The notes: generated from the sequence alone by a model not told the origin. A DNA stretch of 64,000 bases from Ochotona curzoniae (GCF_017591425.1 NW_024466459.1:3968001-4032000); one strand, 5' to 3'; counted from the first letter of the stretch, positions 34,330 to 46,732 are shown. Numbers and translations: made by a program.

Positions 34330-34620
34330 ACAGGCTATGACTTGGTCTTCCCAGACCACCCGGCCCCTCCTTCTGCTTCCAGATGCTGGGGAGGACCGAG
34401 TGGGGCAAGAGTGTGTCCATCTGTGACTTTCCAAAGCAAGGGACTTTCCAAAGCCCCCACCCACGCTGTGTCCTGCCCCTGCTTTTCCTGGGAATGGCCA
34501 GGACTTGGGAAGGGTGCAGGAAGATGACTGATCCAGGATCCGCAAAGGAAATGAAAACTGGAACACCTGCAAAGATTTTGTTTAAGATCTTCCAACTAGT
34601 TCCACTTTCTTTATTTAGAC
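34330..34620. repeat. Old dispersed repeat, copy B
   Basis: The partner of 21780-22080. ACTTTCCAAAGCAAGGGACT, GGAAGATGACTGATCCAGG and GGAAATGAAAACTGGAAC line up with that block, and the next few bases (..TTTCTTTATTTAGACAGGG versus ..CCCCTTTATTCAGATG) also correspond. It is diverged and non-coding. Confidence 0.55.
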
Positions 34621-35312
34621 AGGGAGTTTCAGATTGTGTCTCCTTCTCTGGGCTCTTCCACATGGTGGGGGGTGGGAAAATTCTGACCCTCTGCCCTCAA
34701 ACCCCCCAAGCAGGGTGGGGGCGGGGACCAATTTCACAAGAACACAACTGCAAAGTCACCTCAGGACGAGCCCAAGGCTCATCATCTGATCAGAGCCCCG
34801 GACTGCACATCCCCTCCCTGAACTTGACAGCCCCTCCCTAGTTCTTCCACCCACCTGGTCCCTCTCCTCAAGACCCTGGACAAACCTCCCCTTCTCCTGC
34901 CTCTTGGCAGGCACCCTGGCACATGCTTGGCTAAGCAGCTTGGCTCAAGGCCATGCAGGAGCCTTGGGTTCTCCGCCCCTGCTACAGAGTGGTCACGTGT
35001 GGTTCCTGGTCAAGGTCACTCCCACCAGCTTACAGGCTTTGGAGTTTCGAGCTCTACCATCTTCTCCTTGACCTTGCCTGCGTTTTCTCTTCCTTTTCTC
35101 CCTCTACTTCTCACTGTCTCCCTCTCTCTGGTCCCCCCGAAATGCCAGTCATTTCAATCTTAAAACAAAAAAACACAACAGTGAACAACACCACCCTCTT
35201 CCCTGTCCTCCCTCAGCTGCAACTGCTTCTCCGTCCACTTCTCTGCCAGACTTCCTGGAGGTGTCGTCCTCTCTTGTCTTCACCGTGTCATCTCCTCCCA
35301 TCAGCACCCTCT

Positions 35313-35590
35313 CTTCTTTATTTTTATTGGAAAGCTAGAAAGAGGAGAGAGAGTTAGAGGTCTTCCAACCGCTGGTTCACTCCCCAAAGGGCCGCAAAGG
35401 CTGGAGCTGAGCCAGTTTGAAGCCAGGAGCTTCTTACACATCTCCCACATGGCTGCAGGGTCCAAGGACTTGCACCATCCTCACTTGGTGCAGGGAGCTG
35501 GACTGGAAGTGGGGTAGCCAAGATTCGAACCACTTGGGATGTCAGATATCGTAGGTGGTGGATTCATCCACTACACCACAATGCTGGCCC
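35313..35590 (-). repeat. CSINE
   Basis: 'ttctttatttttattggaaagc' to 'ctacaccacaatgctggcccc'. Confidence 0.87.
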
Positions 35591-36689
35591 CTGTTACTAA
35601 ATTTTAACCAGCTTAACCAGTATGTGGCGGGTGGCTACCATTTGGGACAGTACAGTTCTGGATCCATATCTTCAACTGCCTGCAGACATCCGACTAGGAT
35701 GTTCCTTCAATCCTTAGACAAGCTCCAGATTAAGTTGACTAGCCCCACACTGCTCCCTAGCCCCATGCCCAAGCCCTCAGGGAAGCTCCTGCTCTTCCCG
35801 CAGTCAGCAGGCATTTCCCTAAAGTCTGAACTGCCCTAGCTTTTCTCTTCCATAAGCACAGCCAGTTCTGTAGTTCTTTCAGTTCTGTGCTTCTTTCTCC
35901 AAGCCTCTTCTGGGACTTCAGTTTGACTTTTGCTGGGGTATTAGCAACTCCCTTCACTCTCTCTCCTTTCTGTCTCCAGCCTCTCCACCACTAAGCCCTG
36001 GGGGAGATGAATTCCACAGACTCTATCTCCTGGGCTTCTCGACCTTGAGGCTAGGTCCAGAGGTTAGAGGGTGGGGAGAGGCTGGGTTGCTAATCACCAA
36101 ACTCCCTGGATTGCTGTTGGCTCCCTCCCACTGCCCAAGCCTAGCCCTTTACTGGGGCTGACCCTTCAATCACTGGACATTCTGGCTGTCATCCTCTCCA
36201 CTAGCCGTTGTCTGCCTAGATGCACTAACATCTAGTGCATGTTGTTAGTACTGTGTTGCCCTTTGTTGGGTTCTAAGTCCTTCTCAAACTTTCACATAGT
36301 CCATGGTCAAGTGTTCCATGTCTACCAGTTCAACTGTGCAGTCCATTTCCATTGGGACTTGACTGAACCCCCCCAAAGCTGGTGACACCCCCCAGTAAAT
36401 GAAGCCAGTGCTGCTTTGGGGAGCACGTGGAGGCATCCATGACCTGCTCCCCACTTTTCCTCCCTCCTCAGCTCCCACCCATTTTTCTCACGTGCTTTAC
36501 AGCCATATAACACCAACTCACTTGTGATGCCCTGGATAAGTCCTCCGGGCTATGCTTGCCAAGCTCACTTAGCCTTGAAAGCCCTGCTCTATAAAGTTTC
36601 CCAAGTCTTCCTCTCTGTGTTTACATAGTTGTACATCTTCCTATTGCCCCAGGTCATTATTTGCTGAGGGTCATCTCTCCTCTGACCTT

Positions 36690-36860
36690 AGAGAGCTCTG
36701 TGATACAAGAAGAAAAAGAGAATTGGAAACAATGGTCTGGTCCATCTTCTATTCCTTGACCCTTCCCACCCTAATCGGTGATCCTTATGGGCATGCACCC
36801 TGCTCAACTATGAAATCATCATCAAAAATAAAATTAAAAATAAAATTTACAATAGATACT
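36690..36860 (+). mobile_element. Second copy of the L1-like 3' module
   Basis: AGAAGAAAAAGAGAATTGG, CCTTGACCCTTCCCACCCTA and ATCATCAAAAATAAAA match the end of the 42745-43245 element in the same order, about 75% by eye. It is truncated at its 5' end. Confidence 0.5.
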
Positions 36861-36914
36861 CAAAAAAAGAGTGCTCTGTGACCTAGGCAGATACATTAAT
36901 CAATAGGTGATGTT

Positions 36915-36995
36915 TTATTTGATGAACTATTTATTGAGCCAGGCATTCTAGGTGTTAGATTAGTCAGCAGAGTCAGTTCCATAAACAACGGGAAG
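36915..36995 (-). repeat. MIR or L2 fragment, minus orientation
   Basis: CTATTTATTGAGCCAGGCAT followed by 'tctaggtgttag' fits the antisense end of MIR (tatttattgagcgcc..ggcactgtgctagg). Confidence 0.5.
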
Positions 36996-37168
36996 GAGTG
37001 TTGTCCCTGGATGGAAGGCCCACAAGGCTCAGGTTGTGGTGCTGTGCCACGCTCGATGCCTGAACTGGCAAGAGCTGAATTTGGTGTCCAGTCAAGTCCT
37101 TTGAGCCCTTCAACTCATACTTTCGGCCACAGTTTTATGCTGCTGTGGGTTTTGCCAAGGATAGTCTT

Positions 37169-37493
37169 TTTTTAAAAAAAGATTTATTTTTATTATTATT
37201 TTTTTTATTGGAAAGGCGGATATACAGAGAGGAGAGACAGAGAGGAAGATCTTCCGTCCGATGATTCACTCCCCAAGTGAGCGCAACGGCCGATGCCATG
37301 CCGGTCTGAAGCCAGGAGCCTCTTCCGGGTCTCCCGCGCGGGTGCAGGGTCCCAAAGCTTTGGGCCGTCCTCGACTGCTTTCCCGGGCCACAGGCAGGGA
37401 GCTGGATGGGAAGCGGGGCTGCCGGGATAGAACCGGCGCCCATATGGGATCCCGGGCGTGCAAGGCGAGGACCTTAACCACTTGCGCCACCGC
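37169..37493 (-). repeat. CSINE, youngest-looking copy, with target-site duplication
   Basis: Very CpG-rich minus-strand copy ('gcaacggccgatgccatgccgg', 'ctcccgcgcgggtgcagg'). It is flanked by GCCAAGGATAGTCTT (37154-37168) and GCCAAGGACAGTCTT (37494-37508). The retained CpGs and near-perfect duplication imply a recent insertion. Confidence 0.95.
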
Positions 37494-37553
37494 GCCAAGG
37501 ACAGTCTTACAGTCTTAAAGGCTGCTGTTATGCATTGAGTTGTGTCTTCCTGC

Positions 37554-37556
<3 letters not shown>

Positions 37557-37594
<38 letters not shown>
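37557..37594. repeat. (AC)n microsatellite
   Basis: About 19 uninterrupted AC units in intergenic sequence. Confidence 0.95.
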
Positions 37595-37597
<3 letters not shown>

Positions 37598-38801
37598 GAA
37601 AGTCTGGACCTCAGAATGTAGCCTCACTTGGAAAAGGGGTCTTTACAGAGGTCATCAAGTTAAAATGAGGTCAGGTGGGCCTTTGCTCAAAACGATTAAT
37701 GCCCCTTATAAATGGGAAATTTGGACACAAAGAGGCATGATAATGGAAAGACACAGAGAAAAGACAGAAAGGGAATGATGTCAAGAATGCTGGCCAGCTC
37801 CAGAAGTGAGCAGAGGCGAGCAGGCAGCGTCCCCAGGGCTGTCAGGGAGAGCCCAGGGAGCCTGGCTCACAGCTGGACATCAGCCTTTCCTGCAGCAGTC
37901 TCTGACTCCTAATTAGGGCAGCCCTGGACAGCTGGGCCAGCCCGGAACACTGATCCTGAGGATGAGTTAAGTCCCTCTCCACTGGGAGGTGGAGCTCTCG
38001 GAATACTCACAGAATGTGGAGTTTCCCGGGAACATTACTGGGAATACTAAGCAGATATGAAACTGTGCTCCCAACTGTGACATGTGGTCATTTTTAAACA
38101 TGAATCACCCCAAGGACACATCTTAAAGCACAGTCAACTCCCCAGCTCCCAACAGGGTCTCTCTCTCTCACACACACACACACACTGCTGCCTATTGAGT
38201 CAGTAAACTCTGGTAGCTAAGGCACAAGGAGCAGCCTGTGGAAGTTCCAGCTCCCAGGGGATGTCCTTGAACCTGGTTAGCCTTGTGCACATGCCCACAG
38301 GCCAGCCCAGGGACAAATGCAGTCACGTGCTATGGTCAAAACAAGCATACAGTTTGAGGCGTTCTCCGGAGTCTGCTGACTGCTTCCCAGGGGTGACTCA
38401 CTGCTCTATGGGGAGGAGCAGCCGGGGCTCAAGGGCCTCTGCTTTCATCTCCTTTTCTTCTGTCTTTCCAGGAAGTCCTTGGAACAGGATGTAAAAGCAG
38501 CACTTTCCATGCAGTCCGACATCCTGCTTGCAGATGCAGGAGGCGGAGCAGGCCCTGGGATAACAGCTACAGGTCTGTGACCACAATGTTTCAATTTGAA
38601 ACCCGACTTCCATACTCAGTCCTTGCTTGACCCCCTTTTCCTTCCCTGCTTCAGGCCTTCAAAATGATCTAAATATATACAACCCTTCTGGCAGTCTTGT
38701 GCTAGCCGTCAGCACCATGAGAGACAGGGGCCTTGTGACCAGGAGCTGTACCGCTGGTGGGAGCTCCACCATTGTTCATTCAAATGAAATGTTCGAGGCA
38801 G

Positions 38802-38819
38802 TTGTTGAGTCATCAACAA
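38802..38819. promoter_or_regulatory. AP-1/MAF-like site inside a small palindrome
   Basis: TTGTTGAGTCATCAACAA has 7-bp inverted arms around GTCA and contains TGAGTCA, the AP-1 core. It is intergenic, with no other sign of an enhancer. Confidence 0.3.
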
Positions 38820-39504
38820 TATTGGCGCAAAATGACACAAAGGACCTCCTCAGCTGGCACTCGGGCAGCCCTGATGGTGACCATCTTTGTAGATGCTGTG
38901 CCCCCTTTTCTGCCAGGCTCTCCAAGTTCCCACTTCCAGAGGCTCTGACTTCCAGACCGAGCTGATGTTTACAGGGACCTTTAATGAAGCAGATGCCAGA
39001 GGCTTTGTGTGGCTGATCAGGTAACATCCCCAGGGCCAGCTGTGGGCCCTACATGTACCCCAAAATGGGCTTGCGGAGGAGCCTGGAGGATTTAGACACA
39101 AGGATTTAGACGCGAAGGATCCCTGACCTGACTTTGAGGCATAGTCTTGGCCTTACATCTGGAAACGGCCTGTTTGGATAAACCACTTGGAGAGAGACTC
39201 CTCTGGGTCAAGCTGAAAAGAATTACAGTTCTTCCCGCAGGGCCATTGTCTTAGTCTCTGTGTGTGGTGCAGTTGTGGTGCGGCTCCAAACAGCCTTACC
39301 ATATTTACACGTGAAAAGCGCCTCCAGGTTCTGTGAGTCCACTGGCTGCGTGACAGTAGCACGCAGGACAGCCTTGATGGAGCCCTTGCCGTGTATGCAC
39401 CGCAGTGGGGGAGCAGAGGTAGAAATGCAGTCACTAGTGAGCAGCGTTGCGGTGCTGTGCATTCAGCCCCAGCTTGTGCTGCCAGCTTCCTTTCCACGTG
39501 AGTG

Positions 39505-39772
39505 TGCTATAGCAAGTCCTGCTTGCTCCTTTTCAGATCCAGCTTCCTGCTAACGTGCCTGGGAAGGCAGCGGATGCCCTGAGAGCTTGAGCTCATGGAG
39601 GGGACTTAAATGGAGTTCCAGGCTCATGACTTCCACCTTGCCCAGTCTTGGCTGATGCAGCCATTCAGGGAATAAACCAGCAGTTGGAAGACTACCCCCT
39701 TTCCAGCCCCACCCCCAACCTTTCTCTGACACTCTGCCTTTCAGATAAATGCAGAAGAATTTTAAAATTATC
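39505..39772 (+). repeat. CSINE, old subtype
   Basis: Body from 'tgctatagcaagtcctgc' through 'ggaataaaccagcagttgg' to 'ctttcagataaatg'. Its head is lost. Confidence 0.72.
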
Positions 39773-39955
39773 TTAAACAGCCAGTCACTAGAAAAATCCA
39801 AGACTCACATGCAAGACAACCCAGGCAAGAGTGGTAGGCACACGTGTTAAAGAGCCACTTTGGGTTCCGAGCCCAGGCCTGCCACATCCAAGCTGTGCGT
39901 CCTGGAGAGGCTGACACTGGGAAGGGAAAACATCAAGAAAGAGGGAGAAAAGAGG

Positions 39956-40292
39956 AGCCGAATGCAATAGCCTAGTAACTAAATTCCATACAATAAGTGG
40001 GATTCCATACAGGTGCTGGTTTAGATCCCAGCTGCTCCACTTCCCATCCAGCTCCCTGCTTGTGGCCTGGGAAAGCAGTTGAGGACGGCCCAAAGCCTGG
40101 GGACCCTGTACCCATGTGGGAGACCTGGCTCCTGGCTCCTGACTTCACATGATCTCAGTTCCAGACATTGCAACCACTTGAGGAGTGAACCAGCAGACAG
40201 AAGATCTTTCTCTCTGTCTCTCCTTCTCTCTGTAAATCTGACTTTCCAATATAAATAAATAAATCTTAAAAAAAAAAAAAAAAGAGAGAGAG
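39956..40292 (+). repeat. CSINE
   Basis: 'gagccgaatgcaatagcctagtaac' to AATAAATAAATCTTA(n)(GA)n. Confidence 0.9.
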
Positions 40293-42133
40293 CGAATTAG
40301 AAGGAGAAAGAGGCCAAAGGAGTTGGAGTGGGAAGGAAGCTTTGGGGACACAAGGCTTCAGTTACAAACAGGCCCCAGGTTCCTGCAGGCGAGTTTGAGG
40401 ATTTCAGGACCTCAGGTCACCTCTCGGGGACATTGGCTTCCACTGCAGGCATGTTTTGGTGGGGTCAAGGCAGCACCAGGAAAGGGACTTTAATAGCTTC
40501 CTGATATCAGGGTAGGAAGCTCCAGTCGATAAGAGGTTGGAATGGAGCCTCTCAAAGGAAACACTGGAGTGGAAGATAGTCTGTGTTTACACAGCCCCGG
40601 TGCTGTCTGCAGTTTACACAGACTGTATCTTCGGGCCTGGCTGAAGACACAACTGCCTGACCTAGAAAAGCCCAAGTCTGGACTCATGCCCAGGCAGCAT
40701 CAAGAGGAAACACTGGCCTGGGCCCACCCAGCTGGGGACCGCCTGCCCAGCTCAGGGTGGGGGCTGGCCTCATGCTGTTGCTCCGCCACTCAGCCACCAG
40801 GCTGAGTCTGACAGTAGCTCCAGCCGCCTGTTCGTGTCCCGTGTGGAGAACCACCCATCAGGGTCTTCTGATTTATTCCAGCTAGCGACAGGGATTGCCA
40901 CATGGCTCCCTTAATACCTGACTGGGGCAGCCATCCAAATGGCCACAAAACCTCACGGTGGGTTCTCCAGTCTGCTGCAGGCTTCTCGGATCCCTCCTGC
41001 TTGAAAGGTTGGCACGTACCACGCGTTTGTGGGTTTGGATCAGCCCCCTCTCTGGAACCTGACCTTGGGTAGGCGCATTCTTGCTGCTCCCGAGTTTGTT
41101 TGCCTCTCTGGTAAGTGGCGAGAAGACTAACACTAGATAAGCAATTCCTGGACAGTGCCCAGCACGTAGCAAAAGCTATCACTGCTCGCCAGTGCCACCA
41201 TGGTGTGGCCCTCCGTTATCTTCACACTCTTCCTTGTCCTCACCCCTACGTGATCCGAGCCCAGAATGCCCTGCTTCCCACTCCTGCTCCTTGCTTCCTC
41301 TTTCAAGACTCACACTGAGCTATAGCTGAGCTGTTCCAACTCTCACACATGGCCCTGGGCAACTGAGCCTACCCCCATCCTGGCACAGAGCCCTTGGCAC
41401 AAAGGTGGCCGGCTGGCTGATCTGCCCTACCCACTGTAAATTTATACCCAATACTGAGCGTCATGCCCAGCCCAGAGCAGACTCCCCCACGCACTCGACA
41501 GTATAGGGCTGTACCTGTTTCATTGTCACAGAAAGCACAGTCCCCAAATGCTTGAGCTCCACGACACTTCCTTCTGGTATGAACTATGTGCCCCTGGAGA
41601 CTGGAGACTACAGGCAGTCAGGGTCAGGTAGGACTGGAGGAGTCAAGTCCCTCTGCCTCGCAGCAAACCTGGATTCACCTTAGCAGCCACGCTCTTCCCA
41701 GGTAGGACAGCGGGGCTGGGACAAGGCGGCTGGGAAGCAGAGAGCTGTGGACTAACACTCTGCTCTCTCCCCGGCTTCTCAGATCCAAGTGGCCCTTGAC
41801 TCAGCTCCAGCCTGGACCCTGCACCCCCAAGAGCTTCCCAGAACTAAGGTGTGTCTCTCCAGATCTCAGACCCAGGGCAAGGTCCAGTCACCATGTGATT
41901 CAGAGGGTGGGGCAGGGGTTATAAATTATATCTTTGCTTTACAAAAAAAATGAGAGCCTGCAGGCACCAGGCCCTGGTTCAGCTCTCCCTGAGCCCAGAG
42001 ATTCCCTTCCTAATGTGTGGATCTTTTGATTCTTTATACTTTTCAGTGTCTCCCTGATATGCAGGCTCCAAGCGTCCCACAACCTCTGCCTCTTCCCTGG
42101 TCTTTGTCTAAATAATGTGGTGACTTTCCTCTT

Positions 42134-42482
42134 ATTTTTTAAAGATTTATTTATTTTTATTGGAAAGGCAGATCAGATTTATGGAGAGGAGGAGAGACAG
42201 AGAGAAAAATCTTCCATGAGAAACATCTTTTTTAACCTGCTGACTTACTCCCCAAATGGCTGCAATGGCCAGAGCTGAGCTGATCCCAAAGCCAGAAGCT
42301 TCTTCCAGGTCTCCCAAGTGGGTGCAGGGTCCCAAGGCTTTTGGTCGTCCTCGACTGCTTTCCCGGGCCACAGGCAGGGAGCTGGAAGGCAAGCGGGGCT
42401 GCCAGAATTAGAACCAGCACCCATATGGGATCCTGGTGCGTGTGAGGCAAGGACTTTAGCCACTAGACTACTGCGCAGGGCC
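42134..42482 (-). repeat. CSINE, young subtype
   Basis: Minus-strand copy ending 'actagactactgcgcagggccc'. It carries a small insertion near 42220-42240. Confidence 0.92.
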
Positions 42483-42489
42483 CTGGCTT

Positions 42490-42735
42490 CTTCTTTTTGG
42501 ACAGGATGAGATCCTCACACAGTTCGGGGCCCCATGTCCCACTGTTGATGTGCCAGGGTTCGAGTCCCAGCTGCCCTCCTGATTCCAGTTTCCTGCTAAT
42601 GCGGTGGTGATGGTTTCAGTACTTGGGTCCCTTTCAGCTCACTGGAAGGCTCAGATTCAGTTCCCAGCTTCAGGTTGTCCCTCCACTGGCTGTTGTGGTC
42701 AGTTGGAGGAGTGAATTGGTTTGATTAAAGACCTG
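42490..42735 (+). repeat. CSINE, old and diverged
   Basis: 'gtgccagggttcgagtcccagctgcc' and 'ctgctaatgcgg' support it. The rest is weak. Confidence 0.5.
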
Positions 42736-42744
42736 CGTCTTAGC

Positions 42745-43245
42745 AGTAGACAGCATATCCATGGAGGATATGGCAGTCCATTGGAGCCTGCAGAGGACAA
42801 CTGGTACCATGACAAAGGTACCAGTTGACAAACTGATCAACTACCCCAACAAGTGTTGCAGCAAATATCTGGGAAAATGGAAGCTCTAGGATGGAATATG
42901 TCAACCAGTAGAGTTTGGAACGATTTTGTTGTGCTTGGAGTGGTGAGATTGGTAGTAATTTAGAGCTGTTGAACTATTGAAACCTCTTGAGCAGGACCCT
43001 CAGGCCATGCCCCACATTGGGGACTCTAGGGTGATGTTGGGTGGCTGTCCTCCATCCCAGGTTGCAGAGGCATTTGGGAGGCTGGGTGTGGTTTCTCTAC
43101 TTGTCTCTCTACTTCCCCCAGATATAGGAAGGGGAAAAAAAAAGAGAGAACGTGGAAATGGTGATCTCACCCACCTTCCTGCAGCCCTTGACCCTTATCA
43201 CCCTAATCAACTATCATCAAAAATAAATATAATTAATTTTTTTAA
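42745..43245 (+). mobile_element. Probable lagomorph L1 3' UTR
   Basis: About 500 bp end in a purine tract (GGGGAAAAAAAAAGAGAGAA), then CCCTTGACCCTTATCACCCT and an A-rich tail with AAAATAAATATAA. The end module recurs at about 36690-36860. A purine tract followed by an A-rich tail is what an L1 3' UTR looks like. I assign it by structure and recurrence, not by a recalled consensus. Confidence 0.5.
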
Positions 43246-43324
43246 AAGGCTTGCATCTGTGTGTGTGTGTGTGTGTTCCTTCCAAACCAATTAAATAAAA
43301 ATATATTTTTTAAATCCCCCAAAA

Positions 43325-43628
43325 GGGCCTAGTGTAATAGCATAATGGCTGTGTCCTACCTTGCATGCGCCAGGATCCCATAGTGGCACTAATTCATGTC
43401 CTGGATGCTACACTTCCTATCCAGTTCCCTGCTTGTGGCCTGGGAAGGCTGTCATGGATGGGCCAAAGCCTTGGGACCCTGCACCTGTGTGGGAGACCCA
43501 GAGGAAGTTCCTGGATTCTGACTTCAGATCAGCTCAACTACAGCCATTGTGGCCATTTGGGGAGTGAACCAGTGGATGGAAGATCATTCTCTCCGTATCT
43601 TCTTTCTTTCTAAATCTGTCTTTTCAAT

Positions 43629-43659
<31 letters not shown>

Positions 43660-43664
43660 TTTTT
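43325..43664 (+). repeat. CSINE with an (AAAT)n tail
   Basis: 'gggcctagtgtaatagcataatggc' to an expanded AAATAAAT tail (43629-43658). Confidence 0.9.
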
Positions 43665-44107
43665 GAAAGACCCTAAAACAAAAAATGAGCAAATCACCCT
43701 AGCATAACACACTCCGATGTACCCCCTTTCCCATCTGGCTCCATCCCGCCTCTTTAACTACACTCTTGGTTCTGGCCAGCTGGCCTGCATGTTGTCCAGG
43801 CTCATGCCAGGCACATGCCATCTTCCAGAGACTTCCACCTGCCGAGAATACCTTTCCTCACTCCCTCTTCAGTCACTCAAAACTCCTGTCCACTTCCCAT
43901 TCGCTGGAACAGGAAACAGCCAGCAGCCCCATCTAACTAATGAACAATCACAATAGATTTTAACTTAATGCCTGGGACTCAACTCAGGTACTTGAAAACA
44001 TTTGAGCACTCTTGGAACAATTTAGTTTTGTGAAGCTACTTTTTTTTAAGAGTTACAAATGTTACAAAACTGACATACGGATCAAATCTTTTCTGCTGAA
44101 AGATCAA

Positions 44108-44386
44108 CATTGTGGTGTGGAAGTAGGATGCTACTCGCAATATCATCAACCCATACTGGAGTTCTGGTTCAAGTTCTGGCTGCGTTTCCGATCCAGTTTC
44201 CTGCAGAGATGGTGGCTATGTACATGGGTCCTCGTCACCCATGTGGGAGACCCGGACGGAGTTCACGCTCCAACCTGGCCTAACCTTGGCTATTGTGACC
44301 ATTTGGGGAGTCAAGCGTGGATAGAAGACGAATCTCTCTTTCTTTCTATACCTCTGCCTTTTCTGTAAAAAAAAAAAAAATCTAAG
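44108..44386 (+). repeat. CSINE, diverged
   Basis: 'tggtgtggaagtaggatgctactcgc' to a poly-A run at 44367-44381. Confidence 0.75.
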
Positions 44387-44630
44387 AAAACCTCATGGAG
44401 AGTTTTGGTAATGTGCCCATTTGTAATATTTGTTTCCTCACTCACAGGGAAGATTACATCATTCATAACAGGGCCATGAAGAGGTAATTCTTCCAGGAAC
44501 CAAGACAGAAATTGTAAATTTACAGGTTGTATATTAGACTTTCCATCGGAACTCACTGTGCTTTCTTTGTTGTCTGCTGCAGCAATGAATCTGTCCCAGA
44601 TGGAGTTACACGCCCCCAACAAGTCCCAAT

Positions 44631-44933
44631 TCCTTATTTTACTTCCTTTAATTGAAAGTCAGAATTATAGACACAGAGAGAGAATCCTCCATCCAGTGGC
44701 TTACTCTCCAAATAGCCACAAAGGCCAGGGGAGGACCAGGCCAAAACCAATAGCTTCTTCTGAGTTTCCTGAGTGGGACAGGGGCCCAAAGCCCTTAGGC
44801 CAGCCTCCACCACTTTCCTAGGTGCATTAGCAGGGAGCTGGATCAGAAGTGGAACAGCCAGCATTCCAAGCAGCATTCATAAGGAATGATGCAGGCAGTT
44901 GCTTAATTACTACACCACACAGCAGCGGCCCCC
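44631..44933 (-). repeat. CSINE, old subtype
   Basis: 'tacttcctttaattgaaagtcagaattatag' to 'actacaccacacagcagcggcccc'. Confidence 0.82.
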
Positions 44934-45722
44934 AATTCATTAACTAATAAATTAGCCACCTCTGCCAGACCTGCTGTGCTCTCGGAGAAGAAACCACCTA
45001 AGGCATTTTTAAGGTGCTGTTCCTTCTCTGGCACCTTGCACTGGCCCACCAGAGCTGCCTGAGGCTAGCCTCCCAGAGGGAAGCCTCCTCCTGTGTTTCA
45101 CTCGTGGGTGATAACCAGTCTCTGGTTTAGTAGAAACCCAGGGGAATATGATAACCCTGAAACTTCATACATTACACATCTGCCACTCACCACAGGCTCT
45201 TGGGCTTCCCCCCACCCCCCAGTTGTCTTGGCCAAGGCGGGGAGGGAGCGGGGAAGCAGTGACCACAGGAGCCTTCACAGGAACAGTCCCCAACCAAGGA
45301 CAAGCCTGCGGTGTCTCAGCTGAGCAACCAGACGCGTCCCCCTGGGAACTTGGGCATTTAGGAGGTCGGCTCAGCCCCTGGAGGAAGGGGGCAGGTTAGA
45401 CATTAGTTCATGAGGTCTTCCTAGTCAACACCAGCCGGCTCACCAGGTAAGGGAGGCTGCTGAGTTTCAGAGGGTCCACCTCAGGGCCCCTCTTTGGTTG
45501 TCCTTGGGAAGGGATACTGGCTCACTGGAGCGCCTGCTCCACTCCAGTCCTCATTCAGGTAGGATATCCAGCAAGGTTCCCTGTATCAGTGAGCCCACTG
45601 CCCTGGGTGTGGGTCTACCCTGAGGCCCATCCCCAGGCCTGATGGATTATCTGGTGGCTCTTGTTATGGGGAAGGGTAAAGCATTCCTATCCAGGCCTTT
45701 TTTTTTAAAGATTTACCTGTTT

Positions 45723-46020
45723 GGGCCCAGCCCAATGGTGCAGTGGTTAAGGTCCTCACCTTGCACACCCGGGATCCCATGTGGGTGCCAGTTCTAATCC
45801 CGGCAGCCCCACTTCCCTTCCAGCTCCCTGCCTGTGGCTGGGGAAAGCAGTCGAGGATGGCCCAAAGCTTTGGGACCCAGAAGAGGCTTCTGGCTTCGGA
45901 TTGGCATAGCATTGGCCGTTGTGCTCACTTGGGGAATGAATCATCTGTCGGAAGATCTTCCTCTCTGTCTCTCCTCTCTGTATATCTGCCTTTCCAATAA
46001 AAATAAATCTTTAAAAAAAG
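45723..46020 (+). repeat. CSINE, young subtype with an internal deletion
   Basis: 'gggcccagcccaatggtgcagtgg' onward. The 'ccctgcacccgcgtgggag' block (about 30 bp) is missing. Confidence 0.9.
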
Positions 46021-46227
46021 AAAGACAAGGCTAACTGAGCTCCGGCCCAAGCGCGCCCTCACTGTACCACCTTCCAGAAAACACAAACAATTTAACATGA
46101 CTCCCAAGGATGGAGAGAGAAATTAGATCACCTCCTTCCATAAAGCAAGAAAAAAAAAAAAGTACAGTCACAAGGACAAAGTTGCTTAAAACACATGGCA
46201 CAACTTCTCTGGGATTTTCTTTAAAAC

Positions 46228-46472
46228 TTTTTTTAAAGATTTATTTATTTTTATTGGAAAATTTAGACAGAAAACTTAGGCAGATTTAGACAGAAGGAGA
46301 AACAGAGAGAAAGATCTTCCATCTGTTGTTTCACTCCGCAAGTGGCTACAACAGCTAGAGCTGAGCCGAAGACAGGAGCCAGGAAATTCCTCTGGCTCTC
46401 CCACATGGTACAGGGTCCCAAGGCTTTCTCTCTGTAAATCTGCCTTTGCAATAAAAATGAATAAATCTTTTT
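46228..46472. repeat. Fold-back CSINE chimera
   Basis: 46228-46426 is a minus-strand copy (tail to 'cagggtcccaaggctt'). It is joined without a gap to the plus-strand tail of another copy (CTCTCTGTAAATCTGCCTTT followed by GCAATAAAAATGAATAAATC). The two ends are complementary, so a transcript could fold into a stem. Confidence 0.78.
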
Positions 46473-46476
46473 TCAA

Positions 46477-46732
46477 AAAAAGTTTATAAAAAACAAGAGA
46501 GGAGGAGAGAGAATCCCCCATGCTCTGGTTCATCCCCCAATATCGGCAATAACTGGGGCTGGGCCAGGCCCAAGCCAGGAGCCTAAAACTCTATCCAGGT
46601 CTCCCATGGGGGTGGCAGAGACCCAAGCACTTAAACCGTCTTCTGCTGTTCCATTTCTGATCCAGCTGGGACTTACATAAGCACTCGTGTATGGGATGCT
46701 GTGGTTATGGGTGCTACACTACAACAGCATCC
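46477..46732 (-). repeat. CSINE, old subtype
   Basis: Follows the chimera directly, from 'gtttataaaaaacaagagagg' to 'ctacactacaacagcatccc'. Confidence 0.78.

Larger units (their letters stand above)
24388..42740. other. Intergenic, middle part
   Basis: Outside the listed elements, 24861-25491, 26422-27493, 28959-29895, 31739-32119, 33276-35312, 35591-36690, 37595-39504 and 40293-42133 look like unique sequence. Their scattered open frames are short and without recognisable domains. Confidence 0.8.

Noticed and set aside
37205..37627. 140-codon minus-strand frame
   Set aside because: It is made of an AC microsatellite and a SINE.
42777..42845. GGTACCAGTTGACAAACTG-type inverted repeats as a possible mobile-element end
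   Set aside because: The short inversion lies inside the L1-like 3' module and has no element-like boundaries.
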